DNA from: Acidimicrobiaceae bacterium
GTDB lineage: Bacteria; Actinomycetota; Acidimicrobiia; Acidimicrobiales; Aldehydirespiratoraceae
NCBI GenBank assembly: GCA_009842325.1
Contig: VYFQ01000008.1
Coordinates: 1-64,000 of the forward strand
Length of the DNA stretch: 64,000 nucleotides
Reading direction: 5' to 3'
Shown here: piece after piece, positions 35,285-43,491 of the stretch
Layout of the letters: each line of letters opens with the position of its first letter
How positions within the stretch are numbered: position 1 is the first letter of the stretch
Translations under genes and position numbers: made by a program
Notes under the pieces: generated by a model
The model's database searches: none
Told to the model about the DNA's origin: nothing
The model's input: the letters and a program-made list of their open reading frames with translations, nothing else

Positions 35285-36229
35285 ATGGCCGGGATCGAGT
35301 TCGACCACGGGTTGGCGGAGATAGGCGACGGGCTCTGGGCGTACCTCCAGCCCGACGGCAGCTGGGGATGGAGCAACGCCGGCCTCGTCGCCGGCGACGG
35401 CCGGTCCCTGCTGGTCGACACGCTGTTCGACCTGCCACTGACACAGGCGATGTTGGACAGCATGGACTCAATCATCACCACAAGGCCGATCCAGACCCTG
35501 GTGAACACGCACGCCAACGGCGACCACTGCTACGGCAACCAGCTCGTTCGCGACGCCGAGATCGTGGCTACCGAAGCGTGTCTCGAAGAGTTCCCGGAGG
35601 TGCCGGCCTCGGCCCTGGCGGCCATGGTCGCGGCCGACTTCGGCGATCCGGTGGTGAACGACTACATCCGGACCGCGTTCGGATCCTTCGACTTTGGAGG
35701 CATCGTGGCCACCCCACCTACGAGGGTCTTCTCCGGTCGCCTGAACCTGACGGTCGGGGGGCGCGAGGTGGAACTGGTCGATGTGGGGCCGGCCCACACG
35801 AAGGGTGATCTGCTGGTCCATGTGCCCGACGCCCGAACGGTCTTCGCCGGAGACATCCTGTTCGTCTACGGCACACCCATAGTGTGGGCGGGCCCCGTCG
35901 ACAACTGGATCCGCGCCTGTGACTTGATCCTCGGACTCGACGTCGAAGTGATCGTGCCCGGACACGGGCCCGTCGTCGACCGGCGCGGCCCGGAGATGGT
36001 CCGCGACTATCTGACCTTCGTGCAGCGGGAGGCGGCCGAGCGACACAGCGCCGGGATGCCAGCCACGGAGGCCGCCCGCGACATCGAGCTGGGCGAGTTC
36101 CGCGAATGGACCGACAGCGAGCGCCTAGCCGTCAACGTACACGCGGTCTACGCCGACCTGGATCCGGCCTATGTCCCGCCGGCGCTGCCTCTGCTCGTGA
36201 GCGAGATGGCGCACCTGGCCCGGCGCTGA
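35285..36229 (+). CDS. MBL-fold metallo-hydrolase
   Basis: A 314-residue metallo-beta-lactamase-fold protein. The metal motif reads NTHANGDHCYGN, i.e. HxNxDH instead of HxHxDH. DVGPAHTKGDLLVH, VFAGDILF and VPGHGPV supply the remaining His/Asp ligands. Such HxN/HxD variants occur in MBL hydrolases related to quinohemoprotein-linked and cyclase-like groups. GAGGAGGGG 6 nt before the ATG at 35285 decides the start over ATG at 35261. Confidence 0.83.
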   Translation: MAGIEFDHGLAEIGDGLWAYLQPDGSWGWSNAGLVAGDGRSLLVDTLFDLPLTQAMLDSMDSIITTRPIQTLVNTHANGDHCYGNQLVRDAEIVATEACLEEFPEVPASALAAMVAADFGDPVVNDYIRTAFGSFDFGGIVATPPTRVFSGRLNLTVGGREVELVDVGPAHTKGDLLVHVPDARTVFAGDILFVYGTPIVWAGPVDNWIRACDLILGLDVEVIVPGHGPVVDRRGPEMVRDYLTFVQREAAERHSAGMPATEAARDIELGEFREWTDSERLAVNVHAVYADLDPAYVPPALPLLVSEMAHLARR

Positions 36230-36256
36230 CGAACCTGCCCCCGGAACCGGCGCGGC

Positions 36257-37231
36257 TCACTGCTGCTGCTGCTGCTGGGACTGCTGGTTGCGCCAGTTCG
36301 GAGCTGGTGGCGCCGGTGCTGCGGCGACCTGCCGGCCCGGCGCGCTCGCTGCGACCGCGGGCGGTCCTTCGACATGCCTCCCGATGACCACCTCGGCGTC
36401 GACCTCTGCGGTACCCGAGCCCATGAAGGCGCCTCGCACCGGCGGCACGTCGCCGTAGTCACGCCCGCAGCCAATGACGACGTGACGCTCTCCGACCGGG
36501 CCGCCGTTCGTCGGGTCGAGCGCCCACCAGCCCGAGCCAGGCAAGGCGACCTCGATCCACGCATGGGTCTGCACCGTCACGAGCTCGGCGGTCTCGGCGT
36601 TCGCCGAGGTCTCATCGGCCGCGAACAGGTACCCCGAGACATAGCGGGCGGGAACACCGACACTTCGCAGCATGCCGAGGGCCAGGTGTGCGAAGTCCTG
36701 GCACACGCCCGCCCCACCCCCGAGCAACTCCGTCAGCGAGATGCCGATGTCGGTGGCGCCCTGCTCGTAACTCAACGCTCCTCGCACATCGGCCAACACC
36801 GCAGAGACCATGTCCGGAACGGACGCCGCGCCTGTGACCGCGGCTGCGGCCCGCTGCTCGACGGCGTCGCCGGGGTGCCAGTCGACGTGCTGGGACGGTT
36901 CCAGGAATTCGAGGTGCTCCAACCGGAAGCCGGCATCATCCAGCGCCGGACCGGCCGCAGCCTCGGCCGGCCCGGAGCGCGTCGCAGTCTCCACGGTCGC
37001 CTCGGCCAGCAGTTCGAGCTCGGTGTGGGGTGTGCGGATGCCGAGATGCTCCACGACCGTGCCCCAGTAGTCGACAACCGACAGCACCTGGAGTTGCGGC
37101 TGCGATGTCAGCCGGTACGACAGCACTCGCTGATAATCGTCATCGCGGGGTCGTACCCGCACCTCGTTCTGGCACTCGGTCACGGGCTCCGAGTAGCGGA
37201 AGCGCATCCGGTAGGAGATGCCGAGCTTCAT
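36257..37231 (-). CDS. Transglutaminase-like cysteine protease-fold protein
   Basis: A 324-residue COG1305-type protein. The N-terminal transglutaminase-associated domain (MKLGISYRMRFRYSEPV) is followed by the catalytic triad GVCQDFAHLAL (Cys), QTHAWIEV (His) and LDPTNG (Asp). It ends in a glutamine-rich tail, QQSQQQQQQ, encoded by CTG-type microrepeats. Its start overlaps the alpha-E gene by 4 nt. Third gene of the ATP-grasp/alpha-E/transglutaminase operon. Confidence 0.88.
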   Translation of the reverse strand: MKLGISYRMRFRYSEPVTECQNEVRVRPRDDDYQRVLSYRLTSQPQLQVLSVVDYWGTVVEHLGIRTPHTELELLAEATVETATRSGPAEAAAGPALDDAGFRLEHLEFLEPSQHVDWHPGDAVEQRAAAAVTGAASVPDMVSAVLADVRGALSYEQGATDIGISLTELLGGGAGVCQDFAHLALGMLRSVGVPARYVSGYLFAADETSANAETAELVTVQTHAWIEVALPGSGWWALDPTNGGPVGERHVVIGCGRDYGDVPPVRGAFMGSGTAEVDAEVVIGRHVEGPPAVAASAPGRQVAAAPAPPAPNWRNQQSQQQQQQ

Positions 37232-38241
37232 TGCGCCCTCTCGCCCGCGTGGCCGGGTTCGCCCTCATGCGCAGGCTCGTCTGCATGACCGGGGCGGACG
37301 TACTGGGCTTGGACCGTGGCCATGGCCAGCGGCGGCACGATGCCGGCGTGCACGTCGCTGGCCAGTCCCGCGAGCTGCGCGGCGAAGTCCTGCAATGTCG
37401 CCACCGGAGCGGAGGTCATGGCCTCCTCGACCTCGCCGAGCTCCAGGCGTGCTCGCAGCAGGGCCGCTTTGCGGCGGGCACGGTCCAGGGGCGCGGCGTT
37501 CACTCCCAGACCGGTGAGGCCCTCCTCAGCCCGGCTGAGGCATGACAGCACCGAACGGGGCAGGTCCGGGGCATGCAGCAGGTAGCGCACCACGCCGTCG
37601 GGGTCGGGAGCGTTGCCGTGCTGGCGGTGGTACGCCTGCAACGAGCTGGTGAGCCGCAGCATCCGGGTGGCGTCCATCACCCCGCGGGCGTCGGAGTGGC
37701 TGGCCTCCAGCAGGCCCACCGTGAAGATCGAGCGCTCCAGCATCCGGCCGACGACCACGAAGGCGTGTCCCTCGTCGCGCCGCATGCCCTCGTTGAGGAC
37801 TCCGGAGATGGCCAGGCAGGCCCGCCGGACCATCAGCAGCACCTCGTGGAGCCCGGCCGGCGCGACGTTGGCGTGGCCGAGGAACGGGAACCTGAGGTAG
37901 AGGCCGTTGGCTTCCTCCCACAGCTCGATCGGTATCCGGTCCCGAACCGAACGCAGGTTCTCGCGGACCGCGATGACGGCCGACACCACCGACCCGGGAT
38001 TGTCGGTGTCGGACAGAAGGAACGCGACCAGCTGCGGCTGGCTCTCCAACGGCCCGACGGCCTCCAACTCCTCCTGGAGTCCGAGGGTCCTGACCATGAG
38101 CTCGCCTTCGGCGCGGGCCTCGTCGCCGCGGAGGTGGGTGATCGAGTTGGCCGCGTAGTTGAGGCACCTGGACGTGGTCTCGGCCCGCTCCAGGTAGCGG
38201 CCCGTCCACAGCAGCGCCTCGGCGTGACGGGCCAAGATCAT
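37228..38241 (-). CDS. Alpha-E domain protein (DUF403)
   Basis: A 337-residue helical protein beginning MILARHAEALLWTGRYLERAETTSR, the classic alpha-E start. Always found with the circularly permuted ATP-grasp enzyme, it is thought to be its partner in a peptide-bond-forming modification system. Stop/start overlap (ATGA) with the transglutaminase gene; 31 nt from the ATP-grasp gene. Confidence 0.9.
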   Translation of the reverse strand: MILARHAEALLWTGRYLERAETTSRCLNYAANSITHLRGDEARAEGELMVRTLGLQEELEAVGPLESQPQLVAFLLSDTDNPGSVVSAVIAVRENLRSVRDRIPIELWEEANGLYLRFPFLGHANVAPAGLHEVLLMVRRACLAISGVLNEGMRRDEGHAFVVVGRMLERSIFTVGLLEASHSDARGVMDATRMLRLTSSLQAYHRQHGNAPDPDGVVRYLLHAPDLPRSVLSCLSRAEEGLTGLGVNAAPLDRARRKAALLRARLELGEVEEAMTSAPVATLQDFAAQLAGLASDVHAGIVPPLAMATVQAQYVRPGHADEPAHEGEPGHAGERAQ

Positions 38242-38272
38242 GGTGTGCTCCGGGAGGGCCGGTACGTCGTCT

Positions 38273-39748
38273 TCATGGCGCCTCGGGGGCCAAGACCCAG
38301 GTGTCCTTGGAGCCCCCGCCCTGGGAGGAGTTGACGATGAGCGATCCCCGACGCATGGCCACCCGGGTGAGTCCGCCGGGGAAGACCTGGGTCCGCTCGC
38401 CGGTCAGCACGAAGGGCCGCAGGTCCAGATGGCGGGGCTCGAGACGGTCGTCCGCTACCGACGGAAGCGTGGACAGCTGCACCAGTTCCTGGACGATCCA
38501 GTCGCGGGGCTCGGCCTCGATGGTGGCCCGAGCCTCGTCCAGCTGCTGCTCGGTGGCGTGGGGGCCGATCAGCACGCCGTAGCCGCCTGATTCGCCTACC
38601 GGTTTGGCCACCAGCTCGTCCAGTCTGTCCAGAGCCTCGCGTCGCTGGTCGGGATCCCACATCATGTAGGTGGTGACGTTGTCGATGATCGGTTCGCTGC
38701 CCAGGTAGTAGCGGATCAGCTCGGGGACGTAGGGGTAGACGCCCTTGTCGTCGACGACACCGTTGCCGAGCGCGTTGCACACCGCGACGGTGCCGGCCCG
38801 CAACGCACTGAGGAGGCCGGGCACGCCCAGGGTCGAGTCAGGCCGGAAGGCCACCGGATCCAGGAAGTCGTCGTCGATGCGCCGGTAGATGACGTCCACC
38901 TTCACCAGGCCCTCGATGGTTCGGGTGTACACGCTGTGGCCGTCGACGACCAAGTCCCTGCCCTCAACCAACTCCACCCCCATCGAGCGGGCCAGGAAGG
39001 CGTGCTCGAAGTAGGCGGAGTTGAAGATTCCGGGGGTCAGCACCACGATGTGGGGGTCGTCCTCGCCCCCGGGCGCCATCGACTCGAGCGTGGAGCGAAG
39101 CATCTGGCCGTACTGCTCGGTGGGCTGTACGGCGTGGTCGTAGAACAGCCAGCTGCAAGCCTTGGCCATGGCCGCCCGGTTCTCGACCACATAGGAGATA
39201 CCGCTGGGGCTGCGCAGGTTGTCCTCCAGCACCCGGTACCGGCCGTCGGCGTCGCGCACCACGTCGATCCCGGCCACGTTGCAGTGCGCCGAGTGGGGCA
39301 CAGCGATGCCCATGGCGTTGCGTTCGAAGCCCTGCGACGACATGACCAGCCACCGGGGCAACACACCGTCCGCGATGGCTTGGCCGCCGCCGTTGTACAG
39401 GTCGGCCAGGAAGCAGTTCATGGCGGCCACCCGCTGGCTCAGACCCCGGGCTAGCTCCTCCCATTCGGCGGCGGCTATGAGCCTGGGGAATAGATCCATG
39501 GGCCAGATGCGCTCGGTTCCCTCGTCCTCGCTGTAGACGGTGAAGGTGATCCCCTGGCGGCGGAACTCGTCGGCGACGAGCTTCTCAAGCCGCTTGATCT
39601 CGTCGACGTCCAGTTCCCGGAACCGTTCGACAATGCGGCTGTAGGTGTCGCGCACCGACCCGTCATCGTCGAACGCCTCGTCGAACGCGCCGACCGGCTG
39701 GTACCGGTCGAGCAGCCCGCTTCGCGTCTCAGGCACCGGATCGACCAC
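38273..39748 (-). CDS. Circularly permuted ATP-grasp protein (DUF404/DUF407)
   Basis: A 491-residue COG2308 amidoligase. SEDEGTERIWPMDLFPRLI and GFERNAMGIAVPHSAHCNVAG are N-terminal landmarks; LEDNLRSPSGISYVVENR and KPVGESGGYGVLIGP are ATP-grasp motifs. It probably ligates amino acids or peptides using ATP, with alpha-E and transglutaminase partners downstream; no Anbu-type proteasome gene is present. The GTG at 39748 is 8 nt from TACCAT. Confidence 0.9.
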   Translation of the reverse strand: MVDPVPETRSGLLDRYQPVGAFDEAFDDDGSVRDTYSRIVERFRELDVDEIKRLEKLVADEFRRQGITFTVYSEDEGTERIWPMDLFPRLIAAAEWEELARGLSQRVAAMNCFLADLYNGGGQAIADGVLPRWLVMSSQGFERNAMGIAVPHSAHCNVAGIDVVRDADGRYRVLEDNLRSPSGISYVVENRAAMAKACSWLFYDHAVQPTEQYGQMLRSTLESMAPGGEDDPHIVVLTPGIFNSAYFEHAFLARSMGVELVEGRDLVVDGHSVYTRTIEGLVKVDVIYRRIDDDFLDPVAFRPDSTLGVPGLLSALRAGTVAVCNALGNGVVDDKGVYPYVPELIRYYLGSEPIIDNVTTYMMWDPDQRREALDRLDELVAKPVGESGGYGVLIGPHATEQQLDEARATIEAEPRDWIVQELVQLSTLPSVADDRLEPRHLDLRPFVLTGERTQVFPGGLTRVAMRRGSLIVNSSQGGGSKDTWVLAPEAP

Positions 39749-39756
39749 GGCCGACC

Positions 39757-39762
39757 ATGGTA
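39757..39762 (-). promoter_or_regulatory. -10 element (TACCAT) of the ATP-grasp operon
   Basis: TACCAT, 8 nt, GTG at 39748. Confidence 0.45.
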
Positions 39763-39842
39763 GATCACGGCGCCGACAGCTCTAGCGCGTGAGCACCAGC
39801 ACGTCATTATCCGTGCCTTGCCGCCGGTGTGGGCCGCGACGG

Positions 39843-39848
39843 TAGCTT
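39843..39848 (+). promoter_or_regulatory. -10 element (TAGCTT) of the dienelactone hydrolase gene
   Basis: TAGCTT, 8 nt, ATG at 39857. Confidence 0.45.
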
Positions 39849-39856
39849 GACCGAGC

Positions 39857-40627
39857 ATGAGCCTGCTTGAAGTCCAGGAGTCGATCCTCGAGACCGTCAG
39901 CGATGGTGAGCCGCTGGCTGTGCCCCGCATGCGGCCGGCGTCGGGCGGGCTGCACCCGCTGATCGTGATGTTCATGGACAAGCCGGGCATTCGGGAGGCT
40001 CTGCGGGTCTTCGGGTGCCGCCTGGCCGCCAACGGATACGACGTCGTCCTGCCGGACCTGTACCACCGCCACGGACGGATGATCGGCTACAGCCCGGCGG
40101 AGTTGGCCGCCGACCCCGGCGCGCAGGACCAGTTGACGACGCTGATGATGTCGTTGACCGACGACGGCATCCAGAACGACCTAGACGCGGCCCTGGCCGC
40201 GGTCAGCGCCGACCGGCCGGCGGGCTCCGTGGCCTCTGCCGGCTGCATCGGCTTCTGCCTGGGGGCCCGGGCCGTGTTCCGCACGATGATGCGCCTGCCC
40301 GATCAGTTCAGTGCGGGCGCCATGTGGCATCCGTCGTTCCTGGTGGACGGTGAGCCCGACTCGCCCCATCTGACCGCCGGAGGCCTGGCCGGCTCGCTGT
40401 ATGCGGGCTTCGGCGAGGCCGACCGCATGATGAGCGTGGCCAGCATGCAGCCCTTCATCCAGGCGGTCTCTGCCCTGGGCGACCGGGTCACCATCGACAT
40501 ACTGCCCGGGGCGGACCACGCCTACACCTGGCCCAATGCACCGACCTACAACGAAGCCGCCGCGGAGCGGGCCTGGTCCCAGACGCTGGCCCTGTTCGGA
40601 GGCGTGCTCGGCCCGGCGCGTGGCTGA
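39857..40627 (+). CDS. Dienelactone hydrolase family protein
   Basis: A 256-residue alpha/beta hydrolase. IGFCLGARAVF holds the Cys nucleophile typical of dienelactone hydrolases, with GADHAYTWP (His) near the C-terminus and an acidic residue in between. The stop overlaps the downstream FMN oxidase start by 8 nt, implying co-translation. The dienelactone substrate itself is not certain. Confidence 0.87.
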   Translation: MSLLEVQESILETVSDGEPLAVPRMRPASGGLHPLIVMFMDKPGIREALRVFGCRLAANGYDVVLPDLYHRHGRMIGYSPAELAADPGAQDQLTTLMMSLTDDGIQNDLDAALAAVSADRPAGSVASAGCIGFCLGARAVFRTMMRLPDQFSAGAMWHPSFLVDGEPDSPHLTAGGLAGSLYAGFGEADRMMSVASMQPFIQAVSALGDRVTIDILPGADHAYTWPNAPTYNEAAAERAWSQTLALFGGVLGPARG

Positions 40628-41771
40628 CCCTTCGGTCAAGTACCAGACCGTCGACGACCTGCGCCGACGGGCCCGGCGCCGGACACCCCGCTTCGCATGG
40701 GAGTACCTCGACAGCGGCGAGGGCGACGAGCGGTCCAGCACCCGCAATGTCGAGTCCCTCCGGCGGGTGCTGCTCACTCCGCGGTTCCTCAAGGGCGAAC
40801 TGGAGCCCGACATCGGCACCAAGCTGTTCGGGGTCCGCTACTCGCTGCCGGTGGGGATCGCCCCGGTGGGCCTGACCGGGCTGATCTGGCCCGGAGCCGA
40901 CATCGCTCTGGCCGAGACCGCGGCCCGGTGCAACATCCCCTACGTGGCCAGCACGGTCAACACCGCCGACGTCTCGGATGTGGGGCCGCGCGCCGGGGGC
41001 ATGGGCTGGTTCCAGCTCTACCCGCCGCGTGACGTCACCGTTCGTGAGGACTTGCTCGACCGGGCACAGCAGGCCGGCTTCCACGTCCTGGTTGTGACGG
41101 CCGACGTGCCGGCGCGCGCCCGGCGGGAGCGCCAGACCCGGGAGCGGGTCTCGATGCCGCCCCGAATCACGCCCCGCCACGTGAGCCAAGCCGCGCTCAG
41201 ACCGGCGTGGACCCTCGGACTGCTGCGCAACGGTCTGCCCCGGTTCCACACCCTGGAGCGCTACGTGGACCGGGCCACGCTGCGGGAGCTGGCCGGCTTC
41301 GTGGGCGCCAGCCTGGGCGGCACCCTGTCGTGGGACTACCTGGCCGAGACGTGTGAACTCTGGCCGGGACCGGTGGTGGTCAAGGGGATCCTGCACCCCG
41401 ACGACGCCGAGCGATGCGTCGACACGGGCGCCGACGCGGTGGTGGTGTCGAACCACGGCGGGCGCCAACTCGACGCCGCGCCGGCCGCCATCGAAGCCCT
41501 CGGCCCGATTGTGGACCGCATCGGCGGTCGGGTGCCGGTGCTCTTCGACGGCGGCATCCGCAGCGGCCTCGACATCGCCCGGGCGCTGGCCCTCGGCGCC
41601 GCTTTTACGCTCTCGGCCAGGGCGTTCATGTACGGCCTGTGCGCTCTGGGAGCCCGGGGCGCCGGGTTCGTGGCCTCGATGTTCGAGCAGCAGCTGACCT
41701 CAGTGATGCACCAGCTCGGCTGCGAGCGCCTAGAGGAGCTGCGCGACCGCGACCCCGGCTTCGCTGCATGA
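40620..41771 (+). CDS. FMN-dependent alpha-hydroxy acid oxidase/dehydrogenase
   Basis: A 383-residue TIM-barrel flavoprotein of the lactate/glycolate/mandelate family. PVGIAPVGLTGLIWPGAD and PYVASTVNTADVSD are FMN-site motifs, VVSNHGGRQLDAAPAAIEAL carries the catalytic His and substrate Arg, and FDGGIRSGLDIARALALGA binds phosphate. It oxidises an L-2-hydroxyacid to a 2-oxoacid. The GTG at 40620 overlaps the upstream stop. Confidence 0.88.
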   Translation: MADPSVKYQTVDDLRRRARRRTPRFAWEYLDSGEGDERSSTRNVESLRRVLLTPRFLKGELEPDIGTKLFGVRYSLPVGIAPVGLTGLIWPGADIALAETAARCNIPYVASTVNTADVSDVGPRAGGMGWFQLYPPRDVTVREDLLDRAQQAGFHVLVVTADVPARARRERQTRERVSMPPRITPRHVSQAALRPAWTLGLLRNGLPRFHTLERYVDRATLRELAGFVGASLGGTLSWDYLAETCELWPGPVVVKGILHPDDAERCVDTGADAVVVSNHGGRQLDAAPAAIEALGPIVDRIGGRVPVLFDGGIRSGLDIARALALGAAFTLSARAFMYGLCALGARGAGFVASMFEQQLTSVMHQLGCERLEELRDRDPGFAA

Positions 41772-41798
41772 AACAGTATTTGATAGCTTGAAAGTTGA

Positions 41799-42599
41799 TT
41801 AGAGCATCTCTGCCGAGACGGTGCCGAGGCCGTCGATCTCGGCGTGCAGCTTGTCGCCGGGGGCGATGGGGCGCATGGGGCAGAGCGAGCCGGTCATGAT
41901 GGTCTCGCCTGCCTGTAGCGGGGTGCTCCGCTGGCTCATGGTGTCGGCCAGCCACAGCACTGAGTTCAACGGGTTGCCGAGGCAGGCTGCGCCAGAGCCG
42001 GTCGCGGCGTCCTCGCCGTTGACGGTGAGCCGCATCTCGACCCGGCGAAGGTCGACCGCGGCCAAGGGCACCGGGCGGGTGCCGAGCACGTAGAGACCGG
42101 CGCCGGCGTTGTCGGCGATCATGTCGAAGTTCGTGATGTCCCAGCCTGAGATGCGGCTGTCGACGATCTCGAATGCGGGGAGCACGAAGGCCGTGGCGCT
42201 GATCACGTCGGCCACGGTGTGCTGTCCCTTGTCCAGATCGGCGCCCAGCACCACCGCCACCTCGACCTCGACCCGGGGCTCGATCAGCCTAGCCCCGCCG
42301 AGGTCGTCGCCGTCGGTGCGGCACCTGTCCGCGAACAGCACTCCCCAGATGGGCTCGTCCATGCCGAGCTGTGCCTGGACGGCCGGGTTCGTCAAGCCGA
42401 CCTTGTGTCCGCTCACCCGCCGGCCGGCCCGGAGCCGGTGCTCGGTGTTGATCTGCTGCACGGCGTATCCGGCTTCGGGGCCGGCGGCTGCCAGACCGGG
42501 CATGTCACGCACGGGATCGCAGGGCACCCCCGCAGCCATCGCGCCCCGCAACTGCTCGGCCGCCGCCCCGAGCGCGTCGGGCTGGGGCAATGCGGTCAC
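41799..42599 (-). CDS. 2-keto-4-pentenoate hydratase-like protein
   Basis: A 266-residue protein of the MhpD/DmpE family. GHKVGLTNPAVQAQLGMDEPIWGVLF and EPRVEVEVAVVLG are signature metal/substrate motifs, and AFEIVDSRISGW is typical. It hydrates 2-hydroxypent-2,4-dienoate in aromatic meta-cleavage, or a related oxo-acid decarboxylase substrate. It lies 31 nt behind the formate dehydrogenase N-terminal gene on the same strand, possibly as the last gene of that operon; no other meta-cleavage genes are nearby. Confidence 0.83.
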   Translation of the reverse strand: MTALPQPDALGAAAEQLRGAMAAGVPCDPVRDMPGLAAAGPEAGYAVQQINTEHRLRAGRRVSGHKVGLTNPAVQAQLGMDEPIWGVLFADRCRTDGDDLGGARLIEPRVEVEVAVVLGADLDKGQHTVADVISATAFVLPAFEIVDSRISGWDITNFDMIADNAGAGLYVLGTRPVPLAAVDLRRVEMRLTVNGEDAATGSGAACLGNPLNSVLWLADTMSQRSTPLQAGETIMTGSLCPMRPIAPGDKLHAEIDGLGTVSAEML

Positions 42600-42630
42600 T
42601 CGCCGTAGCCTGCTCTCGCCAGAATCCGGG

Positions 42631-43491
42631 TCACTCGCCGTGGACGTACTGCCAGCCGAAGCGGCCCTTGATGCAGAGGTGGCCGCTGGTGACCGAATGG
42701 TCGGAGGGGGAGGTGACCTTCACGATCCGCTCGTCCTGCACGTGCAGATCGAGGTTGCAGCCCACGCCGCAGTAGGAGCACACCGTGCGGGTGACGGTCT
42801 GATCCTCCGGACGCCACTCCCCCACCTCGCGCAGGTCGTACTCGGTCTTGAACTGGAGCGCGCCGGTGGGGCACACGCCCACGCAGTTGCCGCAGTAGAC
42901 GCAGGCCGAGTCGGGCAGGGTCACGTCGAACTCGGTGGAGATCCGGGCGTCGAAGCCCCGGCCGGCCACCGCGATGGCGAAGGTGTGCTGGGCGTCGTCG
43001 CCGCAGGCCTCCACGCACTTGTAGCACAGCACGCACTTGGAGTAGTCCCGGATGTAGAGCTCGTCCTGGACCTTGACCGGCTCCTCGACCCGCTCGACCG
43101 GATGGTCCTCGTCGCCGTAGCGGTCGGGGTCGGCACCGTAGGCCTTCATCCAGTGGTGCAGGTCGTCGGCCTGGCTCAGATCCACACCGGAGCCGAGGAA
43201 CTCGAGCACCATGCGGCGGCTGTGGCGCACCCGGGGGGTGCCGGTCTGCACGACCATCCCCTCTTCGGCCTGCCGGGAGCACGACGGCACCAGCGCCCGG
43301 GACCCCTCCAGCTCCACCACGCACACCCGGCATACGTTGACCGGTGTCAGGTTCTCGGCCCAGCACAGCGTGGGGGTCTCGATGCCGGCCTCGACGCAGG
43401 CGGAGTGGATGGTGGAGCCTTCGGCTACCTCGACCGGCTGTCCGTCGATGGTGAGCGTGACCGCGGTCTCGGTGATGGTCGTGTCGGTCAT
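42631..43491 (-). CDS. Formate dehydrogenase Fe-S subunit (detached N-terminal region of FdhA/FdsA)
   Basis: A 286-residue protein with cluster motifs in order: [2Fe-2S] (HSACVEAGIETPTLCW ... VCRVCVVELEG), the His-Cys [4Fe-4S] region, two [4Fe-4S] ferredoxin motifs (YSKCVLCYKCVEACG and CVYCGNCVGVCPTGAL), and finally the molybdoenzyme N-terminal cluster motif CSYCGVGCNLD ... GHLCIKGRFG. In FdsA-type enzymes this region is fused in front of the catalytic domain. Here it ends at HGE and the catalytic part is encoded 1.8 kb upstream in the operon. Start overlaps the NuoEF-like gene (ATGA). Confidence 0.88.
   Translation of the reverse strand: MTDTTITETAVTLTIDGQPVEVAEGSTIHSACVEAGIETPTLCWAENLTPVNVCRVCVVELEGSRALVPSCSRQAEEGMVVQTGTPRVRHSRRMVLEFLGSGVDLSQADDLHHWMKAYGADPDRYGDEDHPVERVEEPVKVQDELYIRDYSKCVLCYKCVEACGDDAQHTFAIAVAGRGFDARISTEFDVTLPDSACVYCGNCVGVCPTGALQFKTEYDLREVGEWRPEDQTVTRTVCSYCGVGCNLDLHVQDERIVKVTSPSDHSVTSGHLCIKGRFGWQYVHGE

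Noticed and set aside
42631..42633. The UGA ending the formate dehydrogenase Fe-S gene as a second selenocysteine codon
   Set aside because: It follows the end of the conserved KGRFG motif; the downstream frame shows no formate dehydrogenase homology and no suitable hairpin was evident.
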